A DNA stretch of 64,000 nucleotides from Ascarosepion bandense (taxonomy: Eukaryota > Mollusca > Cephalopoda > Sepiida > Sepiidae). Below, one piece after another: positions 10,810 through 22,239 of this stretch (positions within the stretch are counted from its first letter, which is position 1; each line of letters starts with the position of its first letter). The stretch spans positions 2,348,501-2,412,500 of the forward strand of contig JBBBDQ010000348.1 in assembly GCA_037127315.1 (NCBI GenBank), given 5' to 3'. The notes beneath the pieces are model-generated. The model was given only the letters and a program-made list of their open reading frames with translations, was not told the DNA's origin and did no database searches. A program made the position numbers and the translations under genes.

Positions 10810-12620
10810 CAGTCTCCGGAAATGTTCTGTGCAGAAAACAACCATAATCTGTCTGATAATGTCTCTATGGTTAGCTAGATTAAATGTCCGTGGCCTGAAG
10901 TCGAAGTCTCGCAGGGCAAGGTCACTCCTGATCTTCAGCGGTGAGGGTGAATGTATCATGCATGCAGGAAAACCGATATTTAATTACGATCATGGACAAA
11001 TACTGCCTAAGGCTTTGTTATTTCGTTAGCATGATGGACGCTCTAGAGAAACTTTCTGTCTAATGAACAAATTTTGGATGTGGCGTGTGTTCTTGTCTTC
11101 GCGGATCCTGTAGACAGGCTTTGCTCTCTGGATGTTAACATAAAAGAAAAAGGCTCCTCGTCTCATTTATGTGCCTAATAATCATGCTGAGGAGCCTGAT
11201 TTGTTTCGATGGATCGAGCTGTTTTTGATAACATCTCGTCGTGTAAATTTGCCTAGGGATTGAAATACCACCTCCGGGAAGCCATTTTGAGATTTAATCG
11301 ACGGAATTAATATTGTCTATAAGTATCGTAAAGAGCACACCTTGGGGGCAGTGTGGTTTATTAGGGATAGCTTGGTGTCGGTGGTGCGTTCATGTTACTT
11401 GGACAGAGTCTTAGTTAAGAGAGTCGATGTAAGGTTGTCCAAATTCCATATATTTTACACGGTTACTAGGTTCGCCCGGGTTTGCGTTAACTTAGATAAG
11501 CCTAAAATTAGGATGACTGGCTACTGAAAATTGGGCGAAGTACTGTTTGATGATCGAGATTTCCAAGGCCGGTTTCTACTCATGCTACAGCGGGAGCTGA
11601 CGTGGGGTATGGTTGGGAATGTATGGTGGGATAAATTAAAATCGAAAATTAGGTCGTTTGCTGCTGATTGTAGTGGTCGACTCAGTCTAGCTAGATTAGT
11701 AGCGGAAACGGCAACTGAGGAAAATGTTTACCGAGCCATGAAATCCCTTGTTAGGGAGGAGGTAGCCTTAGTTAGAATTAAGCTGTCTCCGTGCTTATCA
11801 ACATAGATCAACATCTGGTAGTTAGCGCAAGGTTAAAAGAATGTCTTCCGAGGCGACGAATATAACCGCTGAATTGCGCACGGAAAAAATTAGAAATGTG
11901 TCTCGATGACATGTCGTGTACCTCACATTGCCAGATAATTAGACCATGAAAAAAAAAACGCAGGCATATGAAGGGCTTTTCGGGACTACTTTCAGGAGGT
12001 GGTTACAAGTTTGAGGCCCATTTGACCGACTTCCACCCTCTTGGCTGAAGTGGCTGCTTGCGAGGATCCAATTAGAGAGTCAGAAATCTAGAAAGCGAGG
12101 AAGATGAAATTCCTAGATAAATCGCCTAGTTCAGATGTTCAAAGTCGATACGAATTGTACGAATTGTACTTGAGAAAGTTGCCCGTTCTTGTTTCTTTGC
12201 TGGAGTTGATTTTCAAAAACTGGATGAAGCAGATGTCGATACCTCAACGCTTCACCAGAGGTATGATCAAGTTCCTACGTAAGAACAAGAACGAGGCGGA
12301 TGGGATAGGCAACATTCGTCTTTTACCGATCTTAGAGACTGAAGTAAAAGATTTCAACCATGTCGTTCGCAGGCTGTCCTCTATAGCTTGATTGCCTCCG
12401 AACAGACTTGTGCTGTGAGGGGCAGAACTATTCTGGACAACCTTCATATGGTACGCTTGAGTATCGAGCATATCGACTTTGAAGCAGCGATGATCAATTT
12501 AGACCAAAGTAGTCGATAGGTTTGACTGTCGAATTTTGGAGTCTGTCCTTTCCGTTGCCCGCAAATTAACGTGACATTGAAGATGGGGCTATTTTGTCTC
12601 CCTATGTGCTCATGGAAGTG
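10810..12620 (+). pseudogene. Tx1/L1-like LINE, endonuclease to reverse transcriptase, decayed
   Basis: Segments in order: LARLNVRGLKSKSRRARSL (start of the endonuclease, about 10,868), PNNHAEEPDLFRWIELF (about 11,177), the connecting block RELTWGMVGNVWWDKLKSKI (about 11,592), DYFQEVVTSL (about 11,980), CEDPIRESEI then KFLDKSPSSDV (about 12,060-12,140), NWMKQMSIPQRFTRGMIKFL (about 12,220), and a frameshifted motif-A region near 12,490-12,540. This order fits the Tx1/L1 group of non-LTR retrotransposons as I know it. Stops, small deletions and frameshifts throughout; catalytic motif C is not seen. Confidence 0.65.
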
Positions 12621-12639
12621 AATGATGATATACCCAAGT

Positions 12640-12775
12640 GATTGTAATAAAGGGTTTGTTTCACAATTCCTGGCACCTGAAGAAGGCCCCAGTGTACAGC
12701 GGCCGAAACGTCGTACAAATGGCAACAAAGATGAGGACAATAATGTAAATACTGTACAACAAATTGTTTAAAATG
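12640..12775 (+). mobile_element. PLE-type terminal repeat fragment with hammerhead-like motif
   Basis: GTAATAAAGGGTTTG leads to CTGAAGA (12,677-12,683), a GGCC/GGCC stem and GAAAC (12,705-12,709), then GTCGTACAAATGGCAACA and AATGTAAATACTGTA. The same sequence recurs at 29.06-29.19 kb (inverted, next to a Penelope-like RT) and at 29.39-29.52 kb. Confidence 0.6.
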
Positions 12776-14530
12776 TGCTCAGTCGTTCTTGATTACGAGT
12801 TTAATGGTTTCTGTAGACCTGATCTGTCATGGCGCGTCACAATATCGGACTGAGATGGGGGATAAGCGCAGAAAGTAAATTTACTACATCAAAATTATGA
12901 ACACCTAACACCCACCCCCCCAAAAAAAACAAAACGATGCCTTTCAGACTCTGATTATAAAAAAAACAAATGAATAGTAAATTTGCAAGATTTCACGTGA
13001 TCGCATTCGTAGATGAAACTCCACTAGAAAAACTTTTTCTTTCCTGATATTGAAAAGGATTTCCCCTGTAGGATTAACCCCACCAAAAATCAGTTAGGAA
13101 ACTGAGACACGGCAGTTTGATGGGAGATGTTGAAAATAGAAAACACACCAAAAATAAAATAGGAGAGCCTTTAATAACATCTAAAAATCTTACCCCCAAT
13201 AAAAAAAGAAACACTTCTAAAGTAGTCATTACAAGTGAAGAGTTTTCTCTAACCACACCTGAGGAAATCACATCTACCTTACAAAGCCAGTGAAGCCAGT
13301 GATTACCGTAGAATCACAATTAAAAGAAAAGAATAAACTATTAGTTATGGTAATTTACCCACGCTCACAAGAAATTCTTAGTAATATATATAAGCAGCAG
13401 TTTCTGCTTTGTGGCAGAAGTCTATTCAAGCTGAGGCTGGAATACAATCACCTCTCAGTTGCGTCTCTGTCCTCGAGCAGAGTGCGGTATGGTTGTATGT
13501 CTGTCCGAGGACGGACATGCAGCTGAGAAAAATTAAACTGTGGAGTTCCAGAACTTAGGTGACCATACCCCCAGGCTTTACCTCTCCTACGGGAGGGGGC
13601 TGAGTTTATTGTCCGACGTCTGTGGCATCTCCAATATGGAAAGTGCCGTAAGAAATTATAACAGAATACAAAATTGATTTACCGGAACAATATATTCCTG
13701 CTCCACTAAGGTCTTGTGAGAGCCAAAAATTTGGATATCATGGGGATAGCGGGAAAAGTCACCCAACACATGGAAAATATGGGTAGAAAAATTCAGACCA
13801 TACTGAAGACTGCCAAAATGAAGTCCAAGAAAACGTCCAAGAAAAGCCATTCGCTATACTCACGATCAAGCGGCTTCTGGATAATGGAAAAAGAAATAGC
13901 GGATTTGAAGTATAAAAAAAAATTTCTCATTTATAGAAGCAAGGCAAAGAGTATAAATATACATGAAGGGCTCATCTTATGTAAAGTAACCGGAAAATAA
14001 ATGCAAAGAATACCAGTCAACCTGACAAATAAAGAACCCTTTTTGAGAAGCTTGTGCACTTAGCATCGAATGATTGACTAAAAAACAAACTAAAAAACAT
14101 ATTCTCCAAGTAAACATTGCAAGTTAAACTACAAACTAAATCCAGTGAAACAATTGAAATGATAAAAAAACAAATACAAACAACTATCGCCAAACGCAAA
14201 ACACTCCTCCAAGAATTACAAAAATTCCTACAAAGCAAAGGTCACAGCAATTTTAACTCCATCCAGCAAAAACATTAAAGAATGCTTTAAGAGCTTATCT
14301 TCCAAGAAAACAGAACAGAGCAAAGAAAAATCCTAAATTCACAGTAACCAAGTTCCGACGAAAAATTGATTCTACAAACTGGAAGAAATGAAGGTTGAAA
14401 GACAAAAAACTACGAACAGTCAAAACCTCCAAACTCAAAACCTCGGAAGACCTTTAGTAAATATGTATCAAATAATCCAATGGAACTGCAGCGAAATAAA
14501 TGCGTATATACAACTTAAACGTAAATGAGT
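12776..14530. other. A-rich unassigned sequence with scattered coding-like runs
   Basis: Plus-strand open runs occur at 13,290-13,526 and 13,716-14,000 and are Lys/Ser-rich in the second case (TAKMKSKKTSKKSHSLYSRS). A decayed retroelement first frame is possible, but I see no diagnostic motif and no zinc knuckle. Confidence 0.35.
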
Positions 14531-14600
14531 GTATACAACTCACACATGCACGTAAATGCGTGTATACGCATTTACGTGTGTTTGTGAGTTGTATGTGTAC
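14531..14600. repeat. Palindrome, about 70 bp
   Basis: ACGTAAATGCGT, a GTAT centre and ACGCATTTACGT form perfect 12-bp arms. Near-perfect extension on both sides (CAACTCACACATGC against GTGTTTGTGAGTTG) gives arms of about 35 bp. Confidence 0.85.
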
Positions 14601-14699
14601 ATATGTATGTTTTTTTACATTAACGTTATATTGTATTATAATTGTACCGATGACCGAATAATTTTCGTACATTAGTAACGTTATATCCCATTAAAATTG

Positions 14700-15110
14700 T
14701 ACTGTTAACCGAATAATTAGTATAATTTTAATTATATAGTGGTGTGGTAGTAATTGTGATTAAAACGAATTAATTAACTATTATATATTTTTTTTTAAAT
14801 TTTCTTAGATTTTTTAGATTCCAATTTCTTAATCTTCTACTATTAATATGTTAAATTTATTTTTAAAGTGAATAATTAAGTTTAAACAACTAAATTTAAA
14901 TACAATAATTAGGCTTACTTTAAAATTAATTTTTTTTAACTTTATATTGTATTTTATTTGTTTTGCTGAATGTATAATTAGTATAGTTTTGATTATATAG
15001 TGGTGTGATGGTATTTGTGATTACAACAGATTGATTAGCTATTATCTCTTAAATATTTTTGATTTTCTTAATTTTTTAGATTCTAATTTCTTATCCGTTC
15101 ACCGTTAATT
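14700..15110 (+). repeat. Diverged tandem duplication, period about 270 bp
   Basis: ATAATTAGTATAATTTTAAT at about 14,713 with the following TATATAGTGGTGTGG-type block recurs at about 14,984 with ATATAGTGGTGTGATGG and TTAGATTCTAATTTCTTA. The surrounding DNA to 15,540 is AT- and then TC-rich with no gene seen. Confidence 0.75.
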
Positions 15111-15712
15111 TATAATACTTATTTTTTATTTCTTTATTTTCATTTTCTTCTCTCAGCATTTCTTTCTAATTTGAATTTATTCCTCTCTTCTTTCTTCTTC
15201 TTTCTCTTTTCCTTTACACTTTCAGTTACTATATATCTCTCTCTTTCTCTCTCTCACCTAACCTCCTTTCTTTCCTTTTCAAATCTACATGTCAGCAGTC
15301 TAACAGACTTGCATAATGTATCTTTGACATCCGCTCTTACGCGTGCTCTTTGATTATATGTTGGGTATATATATGTTTATGTATGTGTGTGTATTCGCCG
15401 AACTGATGTAATGATGTATTTTTCTTAAATGTATCATTTAAGTTTTTTTTTGGGGTGGGTTCTTTGTTTGTGAATTTCATTCGTGTAAAATCTTCTGTAC
15501 AATAGAGACAAAAGTTGATGATGGTTCGCCTGAAATAGGCCTATGTTTCCGATTTACCATGAAATAACGTGTCTGTCTAATTTTTTCTTATATTTGCTCT
15601 ATATGTATTTATATACATATAATACATATATATTTAGAGCTCTCTTAGAGAGTTATCCTACCACTATATGTACAGGATACTCCTTTAGATTCTTCTATAT
15701 CTACACCGCATG

Positions 15713-15715
<3 letters not shown>

Positions 15716-15749
<34 letters not shown>
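15716..15749. repeat. (TA)n microsatellite
   Basis: TA dinucleotides, preceded by TTCTTCTATATCTACACCGC, which also precedes the (TA)n at 50.36 kb. Confidence 0.93.
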
Positions 15750-15754
<5 letters not shown>

Positions 15755-15809
15755 ATAATTTTTTAGAACATGTACAAAATTTTATGTATCCACTACAAAT
15801 CGTACATTT

Positions 15810-15841
15810 GTTTCGACATTGAAACTACTATGTCTCCTCAG
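15810..15841 (-). ncRNA. Hammerhead-ribozyme-like core
   Basis: On the minus strand CTGAGGA is followed directly by GACAT, a 10-nt loop, ATGTC and GAAAC. This fits the conserved CUGANGA, helix II and GAAA elements with a perfect 5-bp helix. I could not identify a convincing helix I, helix III or cleavage site by eye, so activity is not shown. Flanking sequence matches a dispersed repeat. Confidence 0.4.
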
Positions 15842-15954
15842 GTGGTGGAAAGCCTCTTTTCTTTTATTTGGTGAGTTGTGTGGGATGGTGGTGGGGGCAC
15901 TAAACCCCACCCAATATCCCACACCACAACCCCACAATATCCCACACACAACTC

Positions 15955-15957
<3 letters not shown>

Positions 15958-16002
<45 letters not shown>

Positions 16003-16026
16003 TATAGATATATATATATATATATT
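15958..16026. repeat. (TA)n microsatellite with GATA interruptions
   Basis: A long TA array broken by GATATAGATA at about 16,000. Confidence 0.95.
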
Positions 16027-16179
16027 ACCTCATGAATCGAAGTGCAGCAAATTTTATCACTACTACATTTCTTGAGGTATGAATAAAGGAGTGGTTAGAT
16101 GTTATATTTCTATGATAATAGAAACCTCCAAAATTTGCCCTCCTTGCTTTTCTGGGTTGAATCATCTAGGCCTCATTCA

Positions 16180-16436
16180 GTCAGTTAAGTACCATACGTG
16201 ATACACGCTTTGGGCTATCATGTCTTGAAAGGGACATGACTGACTGAGAAGAAGATTATTCAGCAGTCGGTTGCCATTGCTTTCTGATGTAGACTGGTTG
16301 TTATTTAACCCATAACCGGACGAAAGAAACAGATTAAACGGATTTCCCAAGGGTAGTTGCGCATAAGTGAATGCAACGAATTCAAATGGGATTCGAACTT
16401 GGCTAGCCGATTACTCGGTCCGAGCCGATATCCACT
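16180..16436 (-). mobile_element. tRNA-derived SINE S1, partly deleted
   Basis: In reverse complement it keeps the head GCCGAGTTCGAATCCC-type B box, the CCCTTGGGAAATCC body and the 3' ACATGATAGCCC and AACTGACTGAA end. The segment between AACAA and CCAGTCTAC is shortened. A plus-strand scrap of the S1 body (TTATGGGTTAAATAAC) follows at 16,438. Confidence 0.85.
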
Positions 16437-16459
16437 GTTATGGGTTAAATAACTCGGCA

Positions 16460-17209
16460 GATTGGATTCTATAGCGTTCAATCTATAAGCATCATTTTTG
16501 TCTCTGTTTTCTTTCAAACGTCCTCCTTATGTAGTCCGTTGTAACCTCAGCATCCTTCTGTAGAACGAAATTTCGGTTACACCAAGCATCTTCCTTTGCT
16601 TTCTTTAAATACTCCACCAATCAAGGTGGACTGTCACTAGTGCGTAGCGAGTTAGAGTTAGAGTAAAAGACTGAATACAGGGATTGAAGAATGGATAAAA
16701 AAAAAAATAAACGCGATTCAAGAAGATAGAAGATGGCAATTGTCGTTGATATTAATTCTTTGAAGATTGTAGCTATCAAGAAACCAATTAAAAGGAAGGG
16801 AGTTTCACAGGCGCAAAAAGAAATTGTTGGAGTCAAAATGCAGTTAATTTCAGCGGTAAAAGGGTGGGACCTAAATACCAATATAGTAGCACGTTTAAAT
16901 TTCTATGGTTGGACTGCCAGGTAAAAAAGCTTGCCAGTCTTCATGAAACTATTTCTAGATAAGACAGAAAGTGATGAAAGTAAGACAGAAAGTAAGATGA
17001 CAACCACTAATAACGGCAACAAATGGTAGGAAATTCTGGAGAGCCCTCTTTGCTCACGTCCAGAAGGGGCACTGCACACAGAAAAAGAAAAAGGTAAATT
17101 GTCAAATATACAGTTATCAAGATGTTAAATTAGATTGCAACATTTTTAGTACTGTAATTTAAAAAGTGCGAGAAAAGAAGATGTTTGAGTAGACGAGTGG
17201 GGGTTACAT
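16460..17209. other. No recognised feature
   Basis: Short plus (16,733-16,924) and minus frames without recognised motifs. The run KKPIKRKGVSQAQKEIVGVK is coding-like but unassigned. Confidence 0.35.
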
Positions 17210-17217
17210 TTAGTCAA

Positions 17218-17508
17218 TCAGCCAGTTAAGTGCCATAAGCGATACACGCTTTGGGCGAACATTTATCAAAAGAGACATGACTGACTGGACAGAACATTAT
17301 CCCGCAGTAGGTTGCCATTGCTTTCTGCGGTCGACTGGTTGCCAGCCAAAGCTATAGAGCCCAATCTGTTATTTAACCCGTAACTGGAGGAAAGAATTAA
17401 AACCTTTCCTAAAAGTATTTGTGCGAATGTGAATGCAAGGAATTCAACTGGAATTCGAACTCAGCTCACAGATTTATCGTTACCAAATATCCACTGTACC
17501 AACCACAC
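17218..17508 (-). mobile_element. tRNA-derived SINE S1 with target duplication
   Basis: The reverse complement carries the B box GAGTTCGAATTCC, the body, and a 3' end at the left. An 8-bp target duplication GGGGTTAC lies at 17,210-17,217 and 17,509-17,516. Confidence 0.88.
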
Positions 17509-17589
17509 GGGGTTACCCACGAGTTATTGAGATAACCTGTGGACTGTTTGATCTCTCTATTAACAATGATGGGCTTATTGCTTCCTTTC

Positions 17590-17722
17590 CTTGTAAAATT
17601 TTATAATACTAATAACAAAAGATCTATTCTATTTTTACTTGGCAATAAATTCTAAAAATGTTATGTAATAAGGCATTTCTTTAAAATAAACTGGGATGGC
17701 CTAATAATTAGGGCCGGTAGTG
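17590..17722 (+). mobile_element. MITE M1, right half only
   Basis: It keeps TTGTAAAATTTTATAATACT, ACTTGGCAATAAATTCTAAA and the right terminus GGCCTAATAATTAGGGCC-GGTAGTG, then TATATATA. The left half is absent. Confidence 0.85.
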
Positions 17723-18133
17723 TATATATATAGTCAAAAGGAAAATTTTTCTTTACCAACACGATTCATCTCCTGACTTTCCCAATTTAAAAGGGGGAAT
17801 TTCTTTTTGTAACTTTTTTCATGCACATACAAAAATAAAATCCGTGCAATTTTTCGATGATTAGATTTATAAGGCCAGAAGTAGTGACGAAGGTTGAAGC
17901 TAAGGTCTTGTAGGAGGCGAAAATATTCAATAGTAATCAAGAAGGCTTTTTTTTATTTACTATATTATTCGATTGCCGTTAGCGATCTGGAGTTCTCCGT
18001 TGAGTGTCTGAAATATCTTTTCTGCACCTGGCTATCGATATTGATTCCTTAGCTAATCTCTGACGTAATAAGATGAACAAGACGGAAGGAAGATAGGATA
18101 CATCCGCGGAAACTTTTTGATGTGCGCTTGGTG
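17723..18133. other. No feature seen
   Basis: AT-rich. A 68-codon minus-strand frame (17,940 to 17,734) has no recognised motif. Confidence 0.4.
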
Positions 18134-18143
18134 TTCATCTTTT

Positions 18144-18446
18144 CATTGCTGTGCAGTGGATATCGGCTCGGAACGGGAAATCGAAGAGCCGAGTTCGAAT
18201 TCCAGTTGAAATTATTCCATTCACTTATGCGCAAATACTCTTGGAAAATGAATTAATCCGCTGCGTCTCACCCCATCTCTGGGTTAAATAGCAGGGCAGA
18301 TTGGGTTCTGTAGCCTTGGTTGGCAACAAGCCTACAGCAGAAAGTAATAATAACCTACTGCGGGGAAATTTTCTGACCAGTCAGTCATGTTTCATTTGAG
18401 TCATGATCGTCCAAGTGTGTATCATGTATGGCACTTAACAAACTGA
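18144..18446 (+). mobile_element. tRNA-derived SINE S1 with target duplication
   Basis: Head GTGCAGTGGATATCGGCTCG with B box GAGTTCGAATTCC, then body and 3' end. A 10-bp target duplication TTCATCTTTT is at 18,134-18,143 and 18,447-18,456. Confidence 0.9.
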
Positions 18447-18456
18447 TTCATCTTTT

Positions 18457-19324
18457 TGAAGTTATCATTTCATTAAATTGTGCAGTCTGAAATTGTGTTT
18501 GAAATTCAGAACAATGCTTCTTTCATTATTTCACAAGATTTGCAGACAAGAAATCTCGATGTTGTTAATACACAATTCGGACAATGGATTTTCGGTTTAT
18601 TTATTCTGGTGAAAACTGCTATTTCATCTTGTTTTAATGGTAAACCCAGTAGAATTGACAAAATAACAAACGGCAGCTGATCTCCAAAACAACCGGTTGT
18701 TAGATGGGGGATGAAATATCTTAAAAATGCCTCCAAAAGAAAATGACTAATGACTAACATTTTCTACAGAATTATTTTTCGATAGCGAAGAAAACGGTGA
18801 CTTACCTCGTCAAACCAAGCGGCAGCGCGTCGCGGCGTTAATACTACGACGGAAAATGCGGCGAAAAAGAAAATTACAGACCCAAACAGAAAAAAGGGGC
18901 ACATATTCCGCATAACATGCTGAAGACGGAATATTTAAGAAAAAAAAAGTCCGTCGCAGGAGTCGCTATAAAAATATATGCAGATATTTAGCGTCCTCTC
19001 TTAGTTGTCGGATAACGGAAAAGATTTATCTTCCGATAAAAGCAGTCGTTGTTCCCGAAGTGGGCAAGAAGTTTTTTGGGGTCTAACTGGTTACGTTGAT
19101 AGCAGTTCGCGAGATTGTACCGTCGAATTTAATTTTCGGCATTGTCTTTGTTTGGCCCGATACTCGAGTCTAAACATTGTGTGATTTTTCTCTGCGTTGT
19201 GGAAGTAATTTGTAAGAAAATATTTCCTTGCAATACCAGATCTCCTACATTTTCCTTACATTAACATAACCGATGCTAACCTCCAGGAGAGCAACATATT
19301 ACCCCTAAGTGGAATGATACTTTT
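18457..19324 (-). other. Non-repetitive stretch with CpG cluster and splice-donor-like site
   Basis: I recognise no dispersed repeat here. Positions 18,812-18,862 are unusually CpG-dense for this window (GCGGCAGCGCGTCGCGGCG). On the minus strand this ends at GACGAG then GTAAGTCACC near 18,806, a strong match to a 5' splice donor. A host first exon is one reading; chance is another. No long open frame supports it. Confidence 0.25.
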
Positions 19325-20300
19325 TCATCTATGTGCCTTGTCCTTTCAGGACGAAGACCATCATGGCTTTCCATGTCTCTCTATCCCCAGACGCTCTTAG
19401 CACGCTTTCTCCTGTTACACCATGCAACCAACGTTCTGTCATCCACCTGATCAGGCCCTTCAAATATGTTATCCACTGCTTTACTCTGTCTCTATTTCCC
19501 TCTATCTAGCCTGTTAGTATCAGGTTCTCCAAGCCCTCTTTCCTCATTGCATGTCCCAGGAACTTCAGCTGTCTCGTACTGATGCTCAGTATTAATTTCC
19601 TTTTCGTTTCCATCCTCTCCAAAACCTCATTATTGTTCACATGCTCAATCCTTCAGTAGAATCACATTTCAGTTGCCTCAAGTTTTACCTTCATCTTCGA
19701 TGATATTGTCCAGTATTCACTGCCATATTGAAGAACTGACATCTCATAGCAATCCAGTTCTCTCTTCTTTGTTTCTAGCGAAATTTTCCTGTCTCTTAAT
19801 ACTCTACTCAACTTCTGGAACGCAACCTTCGCCATGCCAATTCGCCTTCGAATCTCCGTGTCGCACTTTCCGTCTTCTGTTCAAACACTTCCCAGGTATT
19901 TAAATTTTTGTACCTGCTTGATGTTAGTATCCCTACCTATATTTGGCATTTTGGGTTGCTCTTTTTGCTGATGACCATGCATTCAGTTTCCTTGAGTTGA
20001 TTTGTTGTCCTTTCATGTCAGTTTCTTCAGCTACTTTCTGTTGGAGGTTTTGTAGTTTTCTTTCCGTGTCTGTTATCAACACTGTATCATCTGTGTACCT
20101 TATGTTGTTCAAATTATGGCCGCAAATCCTGGCATAACATGTACGGTCCCCAGAATAGTCTCACTGTACAAGTTGAATAGATCCGGTGAAAAGACACATC
20201 TTTGTCTTACGCCCCTTTCTATCTTTGTATATCTGCCGAATTCGTTTCCTGTCAGTATGCAGGCGGTTTGCTGCCAGTAGAAATTCATGGTTACTCTTAA
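19325..20300 (-). pseudogene. LINE-B reverse transcriptase, left part
   Basis: Read leftward from 20,300: VTMNFYWQQTACIL, then RQRCVFSPDLFNLYSETIL (motif B neighbourhood), then NNIRYTDDTVLITDTERKL with the catalytic pair DD intact in a YTDD box near 20,095, followed by the C-terminal region down to the 3' end at about 19,325. Frameshifts and stops are present. It continues at 20,719-20,805 beyond an inserted LINE-A tail. Confidence 0.85.
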
Positions 20301-20718
20301 GCCCCCTAAATACGAATTTGCACGAGATACTAGATTAGCAACTAGATCCCAACCTTTTACAGTGAAACCGATAAAATGCAGCCGTAACTTCTACTCCAAC
20401 AGTTTCTTTCCTCACACTTCCCGACTGTGGAATTCTCTTCCAAACGATTGCTTCCCCGACGGCTACAATCTCCAGGAGTTTAAATGTAAGGTCAATACAC
20501 ACCTCCTAACATACTAACCTGCTCCCATTCTATCAAGCACTCTTCCCATCTGCCCGACCCTCATCCTCGCTATCCTTACTCATCTGTCACCTTTCTCCTG
20601 ACATTCCCTATGTCTATCCACTCCTTCTCTTTACCTTCCCCTATGTAGCCCCATGCGCAATAGTGGCAGTGGAATGCCTTGCTTGGGGTGAGATGATTAA
20701 AAAAAAAAAAAAAAAAAA
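20301..20718 (+). mobile_element. 5'-truncated LINE-A inserted into LINE-B
   Basis: It starts within the LINE-A C-terminal coding region (CCCCCTAAATACGAATTTGC) and runs through SNSFFPHTSRLWNSLPND to the conserved 3' tail GCCTTGCTTGGGGTGAGATG and an 18-20-base A run. Removing it joins the two LINE-B halves in frame. Confidence 0.92.
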
Positions 20719-20805
20719 GTCTTTCCCAAGTATGTCGAGACTGCCGAGCATCTTGTAGCGTATTTTGTCAAAAGCCTTTATGATTATATTTGCTAAATTG
20801 CTCGG
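20719..20805 (-). pseudogene. LINE-B reverse transcriptase, right part (motif A)
   Basis: The minus strand reads NIIIKAFDKIRYKMLGSLDI and LGKD, the motif-A helix of a LINE reverse transcriptase (KAFD). It continues directly into the segment at 20,300 once the LINE-A insertion is removed. Confidence 0.85.
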
Positions 20806-20849
20806 TTTGTTGCTAAGAGTATGGTCCGCTGTCGTACTAGATAACCTTT

Positions 20850-21085
20850 CAGTAGAAAATCTATCTTTTGCATTTATAAATCTACCATTCGTTCGTGCAA
20901 TGAATATCGCTACCACGTCTGATTCGATAATCCTGCTATATATCTCTAACTTCTAGATAAAATATGCAGAATGGTATGTAATCTTATCCATCTGGCATCT
21001 CGAATCTTCTCGCTTCTGTTCTGGTTTCTTGATTTCCGGATACTAACGATTTTCAAATGTTTAAATGCAAAATAATTCCCCAACT
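20850..21085 (+). mobile_element. LINE-A C-terminal scrap, highly diverged
   Basis: ATTTATAAATCTACCATTCG and GTGCAATGAATATCGCTACC match the IYKSTIRPCIEYC region; weaker similarity runs on to about 21,080. Confidence 0.6.
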
Positions 21086-22239
21086 TCTGTCCTTCGGAAA
21101 AACTTAAAATTTAATTTTTCCGTCACTAAAGATTTTCGTCTTTTAGTCGCAGTAGCATTATCGCCTAAACTTGAGTTAAACGATTAGAATTAATTTAATA
21201 TGTAAATATGTCAAATAAAGTTTTATTTTTTAACTGATGTGTTATTCGGACGATTCTGATATTGTTTATGACAATATTTTAAACATTGCTTCCTCGATTT
21301 CCTTCATGTTTTTGAAATTTTGAACGTAAATGTATAATTCGATTCTTGAAAATATCAATATAATATCCTTATTTTTTTGTTGTACTTTTATGGAAATCAT
21401 TCAGACAACCAAATGAAATTTCAATCGTAACGTTATTTTACAAACAGAAAATGAATAGTTCATGTAATAATTGGAGAATTTTGGAATTTACTGTCCAATT
21501 ACTTTTGTTCTCTCTCGTTCTGTTTTACCGTTTATTTTCTTTCTTTCTTTACTTAATTATTTTTTTCTATAGCACTTTTTTTTTCTTTTCTTGTAGCGCA
21601 AGGAGCTGGTTAAAGTTTCTTTGATTCGGCCTACAGCTTACAAGTTTTATGCAGAGTTATAATCATCAGAAGATTTTTCATCATCATCATCAGGTTGGTT
21701 GTCGGCAAGTTGGAATATGAGGAATTGTTTGGAACAGCGTAAGAAGAATGAAATATACATTTTGCATTTTAAAATAGAAATTTATTAAACGGAGAGACTA
21801 ACATAAGTTGTAGGAGTTAATGTGCAATTAAAAACATTTAGAGGTTAAGGGTAGAGTTCGTACAAAATGTTCCGAGTAGTAATTGTTGTAATAGATAAGG
21901 AGAAAGAGAAAGAGATCGCTTGAAGTTCAAAGTTACATTTTAAATGTTTGTCTCACGGGTCCCAATGACTCTCTGGCTGATTGACGGTGATGAAGTCCTT
22001 TTATTGTACTCTAGATATTTTTGCACTTACAAGCGAAGTTCTTTTGGTCTTGCAAGTTGCTCTTATTCATCAAAAATCATTTTAACACCTACCTGCGAAA
22101 TCTGGTTTCGACTTTTTCGTTAAGCACATGGGCAATCCTTTTTCTATTTGGCAAAACCAGGATTTCACACATCGTTGTGAATTTCTGTAAAAGTGAAGAA
22201 GGTTGATTTTAATTAATTGCTTATCCGCTACATTCTCTT
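21086..22239. other. No recognised feature
   Basis: AT-rich with a short (CAT)n-like run near 21,690. No recognised gene or repeat family. Confidence 0.4.
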
